Shown: positions 56,401-62,400 of the stretch, one piece after another
Numbering within the stretch: position 1 is the stretch's first letter
Layout of the letters: every line of letters begins with the position of its first letter
Origin: Azophilus sp965220425
GTDB taxonomy: Bacteria; Pseudomonadota; Gammaproteobacteria; Pseudomonadales; Azotimanducaceae
Direction: 5' to 3'
DNA: 64,000 bases
NCBI GenBank assembly: GCA_965220425.1
Contig: OZ244830.1
Span: 4,526,001 to 4,590,000, forward strand
Notes under the pieces: model-generated
The model's database searches: none
What the model saw: only the letters and a program-made list of their open reading frames with translations
What the model was told of the DNA's origin: nothing
Position numbers and translations under genes: made by a program

Positions 56401-57461
56401 TTTACGTAGCCGTAGGCGTCGGCAGACAGGGCGCTGTTGCAGCGACTGGCGTCGCATTCCTCATAGCGATCATGCTTTAGACCCATGATGTGGCCCAATT
56501 CATGGGCGAACACTCCTGTGTGGGCGCCGGAAAGGCCAAAGGCATTGCGGGCATGGTCTGTTGACTCAGTGAGCATCGTCACCGCTTGTCCGCCACCGCT
56601 TGCGCGGATCAACATGACGATGTCCGCCCAGACCCGGTCGCGGATGGCGTGGACTTCGTCCATATGGCCGTCCGACGGACCCTTGAGATGAACGATATCT
56701 GTCAGCAAACTGGTCTCCGTGTATGCCACCTCCTCCACTACCACCGGGTTAATGCGCTGGTCCACGCCGCTGTCCGTGTAGGCTCGATTGGTCTCCGCAA
56801 CCATGAGATCGATCTTGGCCTTGATCTGGTCGTGCCCGTCCTGAGCTTCACGGGCTTGCGGCGTGTAGAAGACCGCCACGTCGATGACCGATTCTTCCGT
56901 CGGCGCACGGGTCAGCCCGCTGAAGGAGGAGATGGTCGCCGTCCAGTCCTGAAAGGCGGCGTCCTCGGGCGCGCACAGCTCGGTGTCGGTCAGATCCACC
57001 GTCGGCAGCGCCAGCAACTCCCTCAGGCCGTCCGGGAGCGGACCCATCAACGCGTAGTTGCGGTCGAGCAACAGAGATTCGAGGTGGGTCAGGTTCTCCA
57101 GCTCAGTCGGGAGCGTCCCGTTCAACCCGTTTTCTTGCAGTTCCAGCCTGGTGACGCGGCCGTCACCGTTGGTGGTCACGCCGTGCCACGTCGACAGCGC
57201 CATGTCGCTCGTCCAGTTGGTGTTGTCCGTCCAGTTTGCGCCGTCCGTGGAGTTGTAGAGCGCCTGAAGCGCCGCCGTGTCGGTCGCGACACTTCCTTCG
57301 TGGGCATGCGCGCCGGCCGCCAAGCACAGCAGGACCGCCGGCAACAGGGTGAGAAGGGTGAAGGGAGGATGAGCCCAACGGGGCAGCAGTGGAAGGCGGG
57401 CTTCAGACGGGACAGGAACCAACCGGGAGAGGTTGTATATGACAGCACGATGGAGCGTCAT
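43374..57461 (-). CDS. 4695-aa exported multi-enzyme giant: LRR-metzincin, GLUG, spondin, choice-of-anchor B, ASST, Calx-beta array (member C)
   Basis: ATG 57461 overlaps the preceding TAA (TAATG). Signal peptide about 1-45. Order: LRR (45-155); metzincin (183-440, HELGHIMGLKHD at 320-331, Met-turn NMAYHSQC); Calx-beta; Ig-like; SwmB (673-777); DTDRDGLIEI followed by GLUG repeats (GGLVGYN, to about 1120); FN3; Spondin_N-like (1234-1424); Calx-beta; choice-of-anchor-B/LVIVD propeller (1550-1910, GRTNGTSFVDISDPVNP); SwmB; cadherins; Ig; cadherin-like sandwich (2330-2430); arylsulfotransferase-like domain (2432-2825, CGQHSARLNPNGHLLLFDNG); SwmB; eleven Calx-beta-type domains (3057-4350); shared cassette (4350-4695). 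The metzincin active site is intact. Sulfotransfer is a family-based guess. No calcium RTX repeats, PEP-CTERM or sortase signal. Confidence 0.85.
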   Translation of the reverse strand: MTLHRAVIYNLSRLVPVPSEARLPLLPRWAHPPFTLLTLLPAVLLCLAAGAHAHEGSVATDTAALQALYNSTDGANWTDNTNWTSDMALSTWHGVTTNGDGRVTRLELQENGLNGTLPTELENLTHLESLLLDRNYALMGPLPDGLRELLALPTVDLTDTELCAPEDAAFQDWTATISSFSGLTRAPTEESVIDVAVFYTPQAREAQDGHDQIKAKIDLMVAETNRAYTDSGVDQRINPVVVEEVAYTETSLLTDIVHLKGPSDGHMDEVHAIRDRVWADIVMLIRASGGGQAVTMLTESTDHARNAFGLSGAHTGVFAHELGHIMGLKHDRYEECDASRCNSALSADAYGYVNQRAFDENAPASSRWRTNMAYHSQCGRDGFNCQWLLRFSNPNQLYPDAAGDPLGVALTSDNEDSIAVDGPANAVRVLNETRDTVADFRQGRAVKVFFDAGPYSVTEGGTVTVTVRLDAAPGRTLNIPIPLTANSLDGAWAGDYAMPSSIIFGSNQTEQTFSLTAVDDTVQEDEETVTLGFGEPLPAGVTVGSQATATVTLTENDTVPGVPSVAEIAITSEPGAAYAAGEEVEVTVIFTKPVTVTGTPGLGLTIGTTTRPMVYQGARSASEVLVFAYTVADGESDTDGVSIPENSLAGTIRDSANQDTAILTHAAVDADHRVDGVAPELDTAAADGAVVTLTFDEVLDETSIPAEDAFTVTAAGATLPADSVEVSEMVVTLTLDSHVVHGQVVRLDYTPGTKPLQDLAGNAADPLSNTVVTNETAMPVYDTDRDGLIEITTLAQLDAMRHDLDGDGIPVDTGTPAYATAFPAAGARLTCGADSGCAGYELTVDLDFDTDEDGQVDADDTYWNNGAGWVPIGTSTDPFATTFEGNGHTIGHLFVDRNTDYVGLFGHTEGRFFVIRHVALTNVQVTGNDYVGGLVGRNAGGLLGSYVTGQVSGDTYTGGLVGYNHSAILGSYATGQVSGHTYTGGLVGYNALAIVGSYATGRVWGSNWVGGLSGTSVRSITASYATGRVPGRNNVGGLVGEDSVSGTITASYWDTTTSGQATGDGGAGQSTAALQAPTGYSGIYADWNVDVDGNGTPDDPWDLGTASQYPVLKADLDGDGTATWQEFGYQLRKGPTLTARAGVGQVVLQWTAVEASHWDPAPAVTYTLTRDHGATVEAIAENLSGLGYTDTDVTAGETYTYQVAAVVTGGEAARSALTTSDPVLPDMWLNPPASDPVAPVRSAATYSVTFQGTWTTSVTSGGVPSGAHFTTLIGGVHNAGVTFLREGGMASAGVESMAEQGGTPTLESEINAAMPNAFAVIEQSIASGGTATATVDITLPTGHPRVTLLSMVAPSPDWFVGVSGLTLLDDQGDWLASRSVNLYPWDAGTEEGTEFSLSNSPTSPQGVITSLRGTGKFSNEPIATLTFTRQSVNTAPELLLAASPAAIVEAGGSATVTVEITNGVTFEEDQEIALAFAGTATKGTDYTVALESLTLTAGESSVATTVTAVQDRVDDDAETILITASHGGGAIGAEQTITIIDDDATPCSGGMAGTYPCSNVDLMSFLALADIGGGEANDIWGWTDSTAGKEYAIMGRTNGTSFVDISDPVNPIVLGNLPPHSANSTWRDIKVYADHAFMVTEAMNSGMQVFDLTQLRSVASPPATFSETAHYPGFSYAHNLAVNEDSGFAYAVGTNNCSGGLHMIDIQTPANPTSAGCFSDDGYTHDAQCVNYDGPDLDHQGKEICFNSNVDTLTIVDVTNKTGPVMLSRTGYSGSRDTHQGWLTEDQAYFLLGDEEDEAENPKVTNTRTYLWDVSDLDEPALIGSHDSTTTATDHNQYVKGGYTYQSNYRAGLRILDITDIANGNLTEVAFFDVYPGSDSPDEDGTWSNYPFFDSGIVIVSEIEQGLFILRPNLVDGVNPALASASVNGAAVTLTYGEALDGSSTPATDAFTVTVAGSGRTVTHVSVSGRAVTLTLASAVTDGQEVTVTYTVPGTNPIRDAVGNDARPLANRAVGNNTPDTTAPVITTTSPILVPENETAVATLTATDDTPSDPLTWTIPSGTNGGADADQFTLSSAGVLAFAAATDYENPDDADGDNVYEVTVQVSDGDNTTTADIGVTLQNVIELFTQLTGPSSTDYAENGAVRVATYIASSEADRDGIAWNLGGDEAEHFSIDNPAGVLRFHIDPVAPSPFPPPPDFEAPVDDDADNVYELIVLARAGSALALKTVIVTVTDENEAGKISLTTARPKAGSVLTATLTDPDGVTAGTVTWQWQRSAGRNTWEVIAGAGAAGYTPTAADTGAYLRVTATYTDSHAAGQTAHAVSAEVVTAELLSSLSVTTNASTADPDTWAMRPEFSADTLHYAVGCTASRDTMRLAFSAANAGTRVAVNGIQVADRNATVVMTVQAHSDVPITLTTGSTGAHTTYVVHCLDTRNSAIERTVNEPGASTELISVYAQIGPGRQTHSTYLAIIDANGVPRWQQRLNRRATHFKAHTDGRYPYSYWTANSIAILDENLEEVERVATTPALMVTGGHDFAIRENGNYVFMAYEPAFRDFSAYTDADDNPYGTTQPTEDSVIEEVTPAGSRVFFWNSWNDMYLNDCLQHRFPRDYAHINSVQVVDDADIIASFRGCSQVWRIDRQTQAGEWLLGRSNRSDAEWEADGIRTLKIVGDPHGEFCGQHSARLNPNGHLLLFDNGNHCLEDPETGDTQRRNSVFSRIVEYALDPDNGEAVFVRQHCLGNECNRFSTSQGHIHRMDNGHWLVSWGRGDDSDDSVLSLEASLTEVDPLTNEELLAFKITHPEYHNSEQVQPTRAYPVEFVALADAPGPLTAEIVESPASSLFHLGPSDAPKVVVAFSQPVVDPDPAAATWPWVNVQGATIASVSAHTVPGDPANAWLFTLTPAGVGPIAFALVAGQSCASGGICTAGGAVLTGVPAAAHTIPWVDTVAPALAAEDAATVRGATLTLTFDEALATANTPASAFAVTGGTTRTISGVAVNGSTVQLTIDPPILYGESGIEVGYTAPSREALADAAGNKVASFEDRAVANETPATTLSTGVSLSLDTPSVSEGGSAKSVALTAMLNRSARPAATAVTVEVGTAGDTATEGTDYAAVDDLTLTIPAYMKGITVRFTLTPMNDRIDEPGESLTVSGSTAVAGLSVTPPGGLALDIEDNDAAPSLALSVSASAIDEDGGTAAVTVSTGSGSTYATDQTVRLAVAGTATETADYTISGRTLTLPAGSGTSASMATATVTGLDDSVDDDDETIEITGSRNGVAFGSRQTIAIEDDDWPELTVTFRQADYRVAEGAHVDLPVTLSAVPERQVTIPIEIEVAGGAEAVDYSVSPASLTFGASETDKTLRVRASNDSVVDPGEGVTLSLGTTLPERISEGGIAETTVAIRDTDFTFAPAFAAGAGTAESDADTYTVSEASSALRLSLTLKTPRGARVVDVADPVVVTLATRENAGGREADEDYATQRRSGTFGDYGALHRDLSFAPGDFSDDATCGCARAERTVAVDLFDDRVRERTEVFGLKLSRRSERLSVSSQDVTVRIDEDDAEPALTLGADPGTIAEAGGTSTVTVSTGSGSTFPTAQTIDLDISGTATENTDFDIDAKRLTLPAGTGMDASSVSTAVRALDDAIDDDAETIVLSALRGGTEFENRTLTIIDDETGSTRVDLSVNPAQVREDAGATTVRLTATLDADARAENTEVTVTVGTSGDSAVEGTDYQSVADLTLTIDAGETTAETTFRLNPTDNDAVERAKTITLAGSAPGLAVRSADLTLNDDDVESTTVTLTLDPLEVRESAGSRTVRVTGTLDGGARPTETVLTVTVGSGADSALEGTDYQDIGELELTIPPNRTSGTTTFTLTPTNDGTAEGTETISVRGNVAGLTVTPAELAIADDDTASTRLDLSLNPSTVSEAAAPTEVVVTGSLDAGARTSDSVVTVTVGSFTDTATEGLDYANVSALALTVPANETTAQTMFALTPHNDAIAEGAETITVTGRVIGLTVEPATLTLSDNDTASRVVTLSVVPESVSEDTPEDVTATASLNAEARAEETQVRLTVGAAGDTAVPGTDYERVPERTLTILSGETVGTATFRLAPLDNDSTDGARTLSVTGSTTVAELRIEPATGARIALADDDSPAVLLMPQALTVVEAGSASYAVTLQTRPTADVTVTITGVSGDLSLDKTSLVFTGADWSDRRDVRVTAADDADSVQDPDVTLTHRASGAAEYRGLRADLVVSIQENDPGLVFSESALRVPEGQTATYTVALATAPTADVTVTITGVSGDLSLDRTRLDFPRGDWDSAQTVTVRAAEDDDASTDPAVTLTHRASGGGYDGIIGSVRVSVTENDGGGGTGGGSGGGAANRPPVVEREIDDQALDAGEVLELDIRLNFYDRDQRALDYTAESADRSVATVEVDRNGVLTIRGVKRGVTAITVTAADRRDERASDTFLVAVKGPALVALLPRASDPVREGFVRVINHAAEAGEVTIEAVDDTGMRLGPITLSVDAGATAHFNSGDLEDGNADKGLPTGVGSGEGDWRLVLDSDLDFEALSYIRTADGFLTAMHDTVPVRDGAYEVAIFNPGSNPNQVSGLRLVNPGSEDAEVTITGVDDAGASPGSTVALTVPAGASRSIEAAGLEAGAEGFDGSLGDGAGKWRLRVESDQPIVVMSLLSSPTGHLTNLSTAPDRGGN
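44410..48290 (-). repeat. Array of eleven Calx-beta-type domains
   Basis: Successive units of about 105-130 codons, most ending in an acidic turn (IEDND, IEDDD, IDEDD, NDDD, ADDD) and carrying the V-S-E-G/A-G and D-E-T/G-A-E-T-I signatures of Calx-beta. Nine are standard; the last two share TADVTVTITGVSGDLSLD and form a distinct subtype. Confidence 0.8.
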
Positions 57462-58399
57462 TATTGGGAGGGGGGCTTGGGACGGCCGCCCTCGGCCTCC
57501 GGCTTCAGCACCTGGCAGTCCAGAGGCGGCTCCTCGACTTGGCTGATGGCGTAGAGTCCATCGCCCGCCGACCGAATCCGGTAGGTGCCACCCAGCGTCC
57601 GCACCGTGCCCGCGACCGTCTCGCCGTTGACAACGAGCGTCAGCGTGCCCAGCGCTTTTCCAGCGAGCCGGCCCGATAGTGAATAGCCGCCCGAAAACGT
57701 CGGCGCCGTCCACTCCACGATCCCTGTGAACACGACGTCCTGGAACAGATTCAAGGTCAGGGTGGCATCCGGCGCGGGCGCCGCGTCAGGCTTGCCGCGA
57801 CGCGGGGACACAGCTTTGGTGCGAACGGGCGGGCGGGGGAGCACGGAGGCGGCTGCCCGGGCGCGCCGGAGCCGCTCCAGGTCCATGGTCACCACCCGGC
57901 GGCGCAGCGTTGTGGCGTCGGTTGAGGCGGATGCGCGCGTCCGGGTTTGCGCCGCCGCCGGCTCGACCTCAGAAAAGAGGCCCTTGCCCTGCCCCTGGAC
58001 CGTGTCGCCGAGCAGGAAGTAGACCTGATCTTCCGTCAGCCAGCCTTGGTGGGTATAGCTGGAGCCGCGGTATCCCGTCCGGGAGAGCATCGCCGGAACT
58101 GCCTTGTTCGTCACGTCGACGATCGTCAGCGTATCCACGTTGGAGTTGAAGCAGATCTCCTTTCCCTGGTGATCGAGGTCAGGGCCGTCGTAGTTCACAC
58201 ACTGTGCATCATCGATGATCGTGATCGACCGCTTGGCCGCCACCGGTAGCGGTTCGTCCGACTGCGCATGAACAAGGACTGGCGCCACCAACGACAAGAG
58301 CGCCGCCACGCTCAGCAACGCAGCCACTCTCAGCGGTTCCCGACTTTCGAACCCCACATGTCTCGATCCGCATCGCCCTCCCACGGAATAGCGTTCCAT
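57461..58399 (-). CDS. Mosaic exported protein: signal peptide, LVIVD fragment, metzincin prodomain
   Basis: 312 aa from ATG 58399, which overlaps the upstream TGA (TGATG); its own TAA overlaps the next ATG (TAATG). Signal peptide to about residue 46 (VLVHAQS). Residues about 57-63 (SITIIDD) look like the end of a Calx-beta domain. About 64-130 copy an inner piece of the choice-of-anchor-B domain of the next gene (QCVNYDGPDLDHQGKEICFN). From about 145, LFSEVEPAAA, TLTLNLFQDVVFTGIVE and VVNGETVAGTVRTLGGTYRI match the prodomain usually preceding LRR-less reprolysin-like metzincins. The following gene has that catalytic domain without a prodomain. It may be a folding helper or inhibitor acting in trans, or a rearrangement product; translational coupling favours expression. 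Confidence 0.7.
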   Translation of the reverse strand: MERYSVGGRCGSRHVGFESREPLRVAALLSVAALLSLVAPVLVHAQSDEPLPVAAKRSITIIDDAQCVNYDGPDLDHQGKEICFNSNVDTLTIVDVTNKAVPAMLSRTGYRGSSYTHQGWLTEDQVYFLLGDTVQGQGKGLFSEVEPAAAQTRTRASASTDATTLRRRVVTMDLERLRRARAAASVLPRPPVRTKAVSPRRGKPDAAPAPDATLTLNLFQDVVFTGIVEWTAPTFSGGYSLSGRLAGKALGTLTLVVNGETVAGTVRTLGGTYRIRSAGDGLYAISQVEEPPLDCQVLKPEAEGGRPKPPSQ

Positions 58400-59435
58400 C
58401 AATAAGGACCCCGGTCCGGCGCGCTCGACAGGTTCGTCAGGTGCCCCGTCGGGCTCGACAAGAGGCTCATCACCACGATGGGCTGGTCGGACTCCACCCG
58501 CAGGCGCCACTTGCCCAGGCCGTCGCCAAGCGACCCATCGAATCCCTCGGCGCCGGCCTCCAGGTCGGCCGCCGCGATCGTGCGCGAGGCGCCTGACGGC
58601 ACCGTCAGCGCCACGGTCGAGCCCGGCGATACGCCGGCATCGTCGATGCCGGTGATCGTTACCTGCGCGTCCTCTGCGCCCGGGTTCACCAGCCGCAGGC
58701 CGCTCACCTGGTTGGGGTTGCTGCCCGGGTTGAAGATCGCCACTTCGTAGGCTCCGTCGCGAACCGGCACGGTGTCGTGCATCGCCGTCAGAAAGCCGTC
58801 CGCGGTGCGGATGTAGGACAGCGCCTCGAAGTCGAGATCGCTGTCCAGCACCAGGCGCCAGTCGCCCTCGCCGGATCCGACCCCTGTCGGCAGCCCTTTG
58901 GCAGCGTTGCCGTCTTCCAGGTCGCCGGAGTTGAAGTGCACGGTCGCGCCGGCGTCCACCGAAAGCGTGATCGGGCCCAGCCGCATACCCGTATCGTCGA
59001 CCGCCTCGATGGTCACCTCGCCGGCTTCGGCGTCATGGTTGATCACGCGCACGAAGCCCTCGCGCACCGGGTCCGCCGCCCGCGGCAACAGCGCCACCAG
59101 GGCAGGCCCCTTGACCGCCACCAGAAAGGTGTCGGAGGCCCGCTCGTCGCGCCGGTCGGCCACCGTCACGGTGATGGCGGTCACCCCCCTGGAGACGCCC
59201 CGGATCGTCAGCACGCCGTTGCGGTCCACCTCGACCGTCGCCACCGACGCGTCGGCCGATTCCGCGGTGTAGTCCAGTGCCCGCTGGTCGCGGTCGTAGA
59301 AGTTGAGCCGGATGTCCAGCTCCAGCACCTCGCCCGCATCCAGCGCCTGATCGTCGATCTCCCGCTCCACCACCGGCGGGCGATTCGCGGCACCGCCGCC
59401 GCTGCCGCCTCCGCCGGTACCGCCGCCGACGTCAT
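58399..59435 (-). repeat. C-terminal cassette, copy 4
   Basis: Ends APDRGPY rather than APDRGGN. Mostly close to copy 1, with an inner tract (58529-58555) like copy 3. Confidence 0.85.
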
Positions 59436-62400
59436 TGTCCACAATCGTCCCGGTTGCCATGGCGTCCTTCAGCAGCGCCCAGTACGGGAAGTCTGCCGGC
59501 TCGGCCAGCGTCAGCGTAAACGTCTCGTCGTCTTCCACCGCGCTGTCGTCGATCGTCGACACCCTGACCGGCCCACTGTCCTCGTCGACCGGAATCGTCA
59601 GCGATCCGGATTGCGCCGCGTAGTCGTCGCCCGCCACCGCCGTACCGTCCGCCAGCGTCCAGGCCACCGTCAGCGCTTCCTCGACAGCGCCCGACAGCGT
59701 CACGTCGAAGACCACAATGCCCCCTTCCACCGCCGCCGCGTCCATCACCGACACCAGCGTCTCCACCGCGACCTCGTCGACGATGGCCGGAGCGGCGACG
59801 CCCGCTGTATCCCGGATCGGGTTCGTCCCCGGTGTGTAGCTCACTGTCACCCGCTCACCGTGCGCCACCGGCCGGTCGAGTGTCAGCCGTACCTCCGTGC
59901 CGTTCACTACCACCGCGATGACCGAGACCGGCTCGCCACGCGAGGCGGGGTATCGCTTGCCGCGCAATGCCCCGGGAGACAGCGCTCCACTGATCGGCGC
60001 GCCCTCGACAACGACCTCGAAGTCCTCCGGTGCCGGCACGGAACTTTCATCGAGCATTCGGTCGTATGTCAGAATAACTTCCTTGCCCTCGACAACCATC
60101 GTGTTGTCGAACGCCGGCGCCGCGTTGGCGTCCGTCGTGCCCGTGCCCGAGTCCGACCAGTCGCCGGTGCCCTCGTCGTTCGTCGCCCGCACCTGCACGT
60201 CGTAGGACGTGCCGTCCGCCAGACCCGTTATCGTCGCCGTGGTTCCCGTGATCGTCGTGTTCGTGACCTCCGTCCATCTCCCCTGCGGAGACGCCGTCCG
60301 GTGGCGGTAATCGTAGTCCGTGATCGCCGGGCCATCGTTGGCCGGCGCAACCCAGATCACGTCCAGGCTGTCGGTCGTACCCGCCTTCGCCGACACCGTC
60401 GGTGCTCCTGGCGCCGCCGGCGGCTCGTCCGTGTCCGTGACGGTGATGGTCAAGGTGGTACTGTCGTTCAAACCCTGCGGGTCGGTGGCGGTGACTGTTA
60501 CCTCGTATGAACGCTTCGTCTCGTAGTCAAACGCCACGTTGGCCTGAATCGCTCCAACGGCGGCATCGGGGATGCTGAAGGACTCGGCGTCGGGGCCGCT
60601 CAGCGTGTACGCGAGCGTGTCGCCGTCCGAATCAAGCGCCAGTACCTTGGCGACCAAGGTTGAGATGTTGTTATTCTCAACCACGTTCCGGGTTTCGGTA
60701 TCGGTCAGGAACGCCGGTGCCCGGCTAGCGCTGACCCTGAGTATCTTATCCTGACCACTACCGTTCGAGGTGGTCACGTACAGGGCGCCGTCAGGACCGA
60801 GCATGGGAGTCCGCAGCCGGCCGTAGGCCCCATCGAGTGCGGCGACGGCGATCTGACTCACAAAGTTGCCGTCCGCAGTGAACTCGAAGACATGCAGCAA
60901 CTGGTCCTTGAGCGCCGCCACCGCCAGCCGCCCGTCCCACTCGCCCCAGTCTTCTCCCTCCAGGAAGATGCCGCCGCTGGTGGCCAACGTATGATTTCCC
61001 GACGACCATCTGGCCTCGACCGCACCGGGAAACTTCACCAGGTCGGTCATGGGCACGCCCTCGTTGTAGGACGGCACCGGATCCCAACCGTAGTTGCCGC
61101 CCGCGCTCAGCAGGTTGATCTCGTCGTCCACCGTCGGACCGTGCTCCACGGACCACATCTGGTTCGTGCCGGGCCGCCGCGCGAGGCCCTGCACGTTCCG
61201 GTGGCCGTAGGTGTAGATGCGCGAGCCGAACGGGTTGCCCGCGGCTGCGGCGCCGGTCGCGGCATCGACGCGCAGCACCTTGCCGCCGAGCGAGTTCAAA
61301 TCCTGAGGGACAGTCCCGGCCGACGCGTCGCCGGTCGCGATCCACAGATACCCCTGCGGACCGAAACGCAAGCGGCAGCCGCTGTGCCGGCTGGCGGCGG
61401 GGATGTTGCCAACGAGCGGGTCATCGGCGCGGGTGGCCGCGGTGTAGGTCGCGTTTATCGTCCAGGCAATCACCTGCACTTCCGGCCCGCTATGGGCCTG
61501 ACAGGTGTAGAACCGCCGGTTGGAGGCGAACGCGGGGTCGACGACGATGGCCATCAATCCGGCCTCTCCCGAGACGAGCAGGTCGTCGAAGTCGGCGCTG
61601 ACGGACTGGACCGTCCCGTCGGTCAGCCGACTGCTCAGCCTGTCTCCCCGCTCGGTGAACAGCATCGTCCCGTCGGGCGCGAAGGCCACCCCCCACGGAA
61701 CGCTCAGGCCGGAGACGAGCGGCACGACGGTCAGTTCCGGGCCGGACTCCCGCTCGCCGACCACATTGTCCGACACCACTGCGGCGCTCTTTCCGGTGCC
61801 CTGGCCGTCGGTGTAGCCCGCCGTGGCTCTCAGGTATTGCCCCAGGACGCTGTCCGTGGGCGTGTAGTCGGCCTGGGTCGCTCCGTCGATTCTGGTCCAG
61901 GCGGTCTTGTCCGAGGACTCCTCCCACTGCCAGGACACGGCGAGGAGATCCACGCCGTCCGGGTCGCTCAGCGTTGCCCTCACCACCGTCCACGCCCGGA
62001 GCTGAGTCGGAAGCAGCGACACGGACCCAGGCTCGTCGACGTTGGTGACCTCGATGGTCACCGTGACGGAGTCGTCGACCTTGTTGTCGGAGACGGCGTT
62101 CGTGTCCTTGCCGTCACTGACCGAGACGTCGACCTCGTACTCGTTGGCCATCTCGTAATCGAGAGCGGCCCTGGTCAGCAACTGTCCCGATGACCTGTTG
62201 ATGCCGAACAGGTTCCCGTCCATGCCCGACAGGGCGTACTGCAAGGGATCGCCGTCGGCGTCGCCGGCCTCGACCGGTGAGCCGATGGGCTGGCCCTCTG
62301 CAGTGTGTTCGGCCACACGGCGGACCACCGGCGCTGAAGGAAACTCCGGATTGGTGTTGGGCACGGCGCCTACGGCGTCGGACGTCACGCTCTGCGCCGT

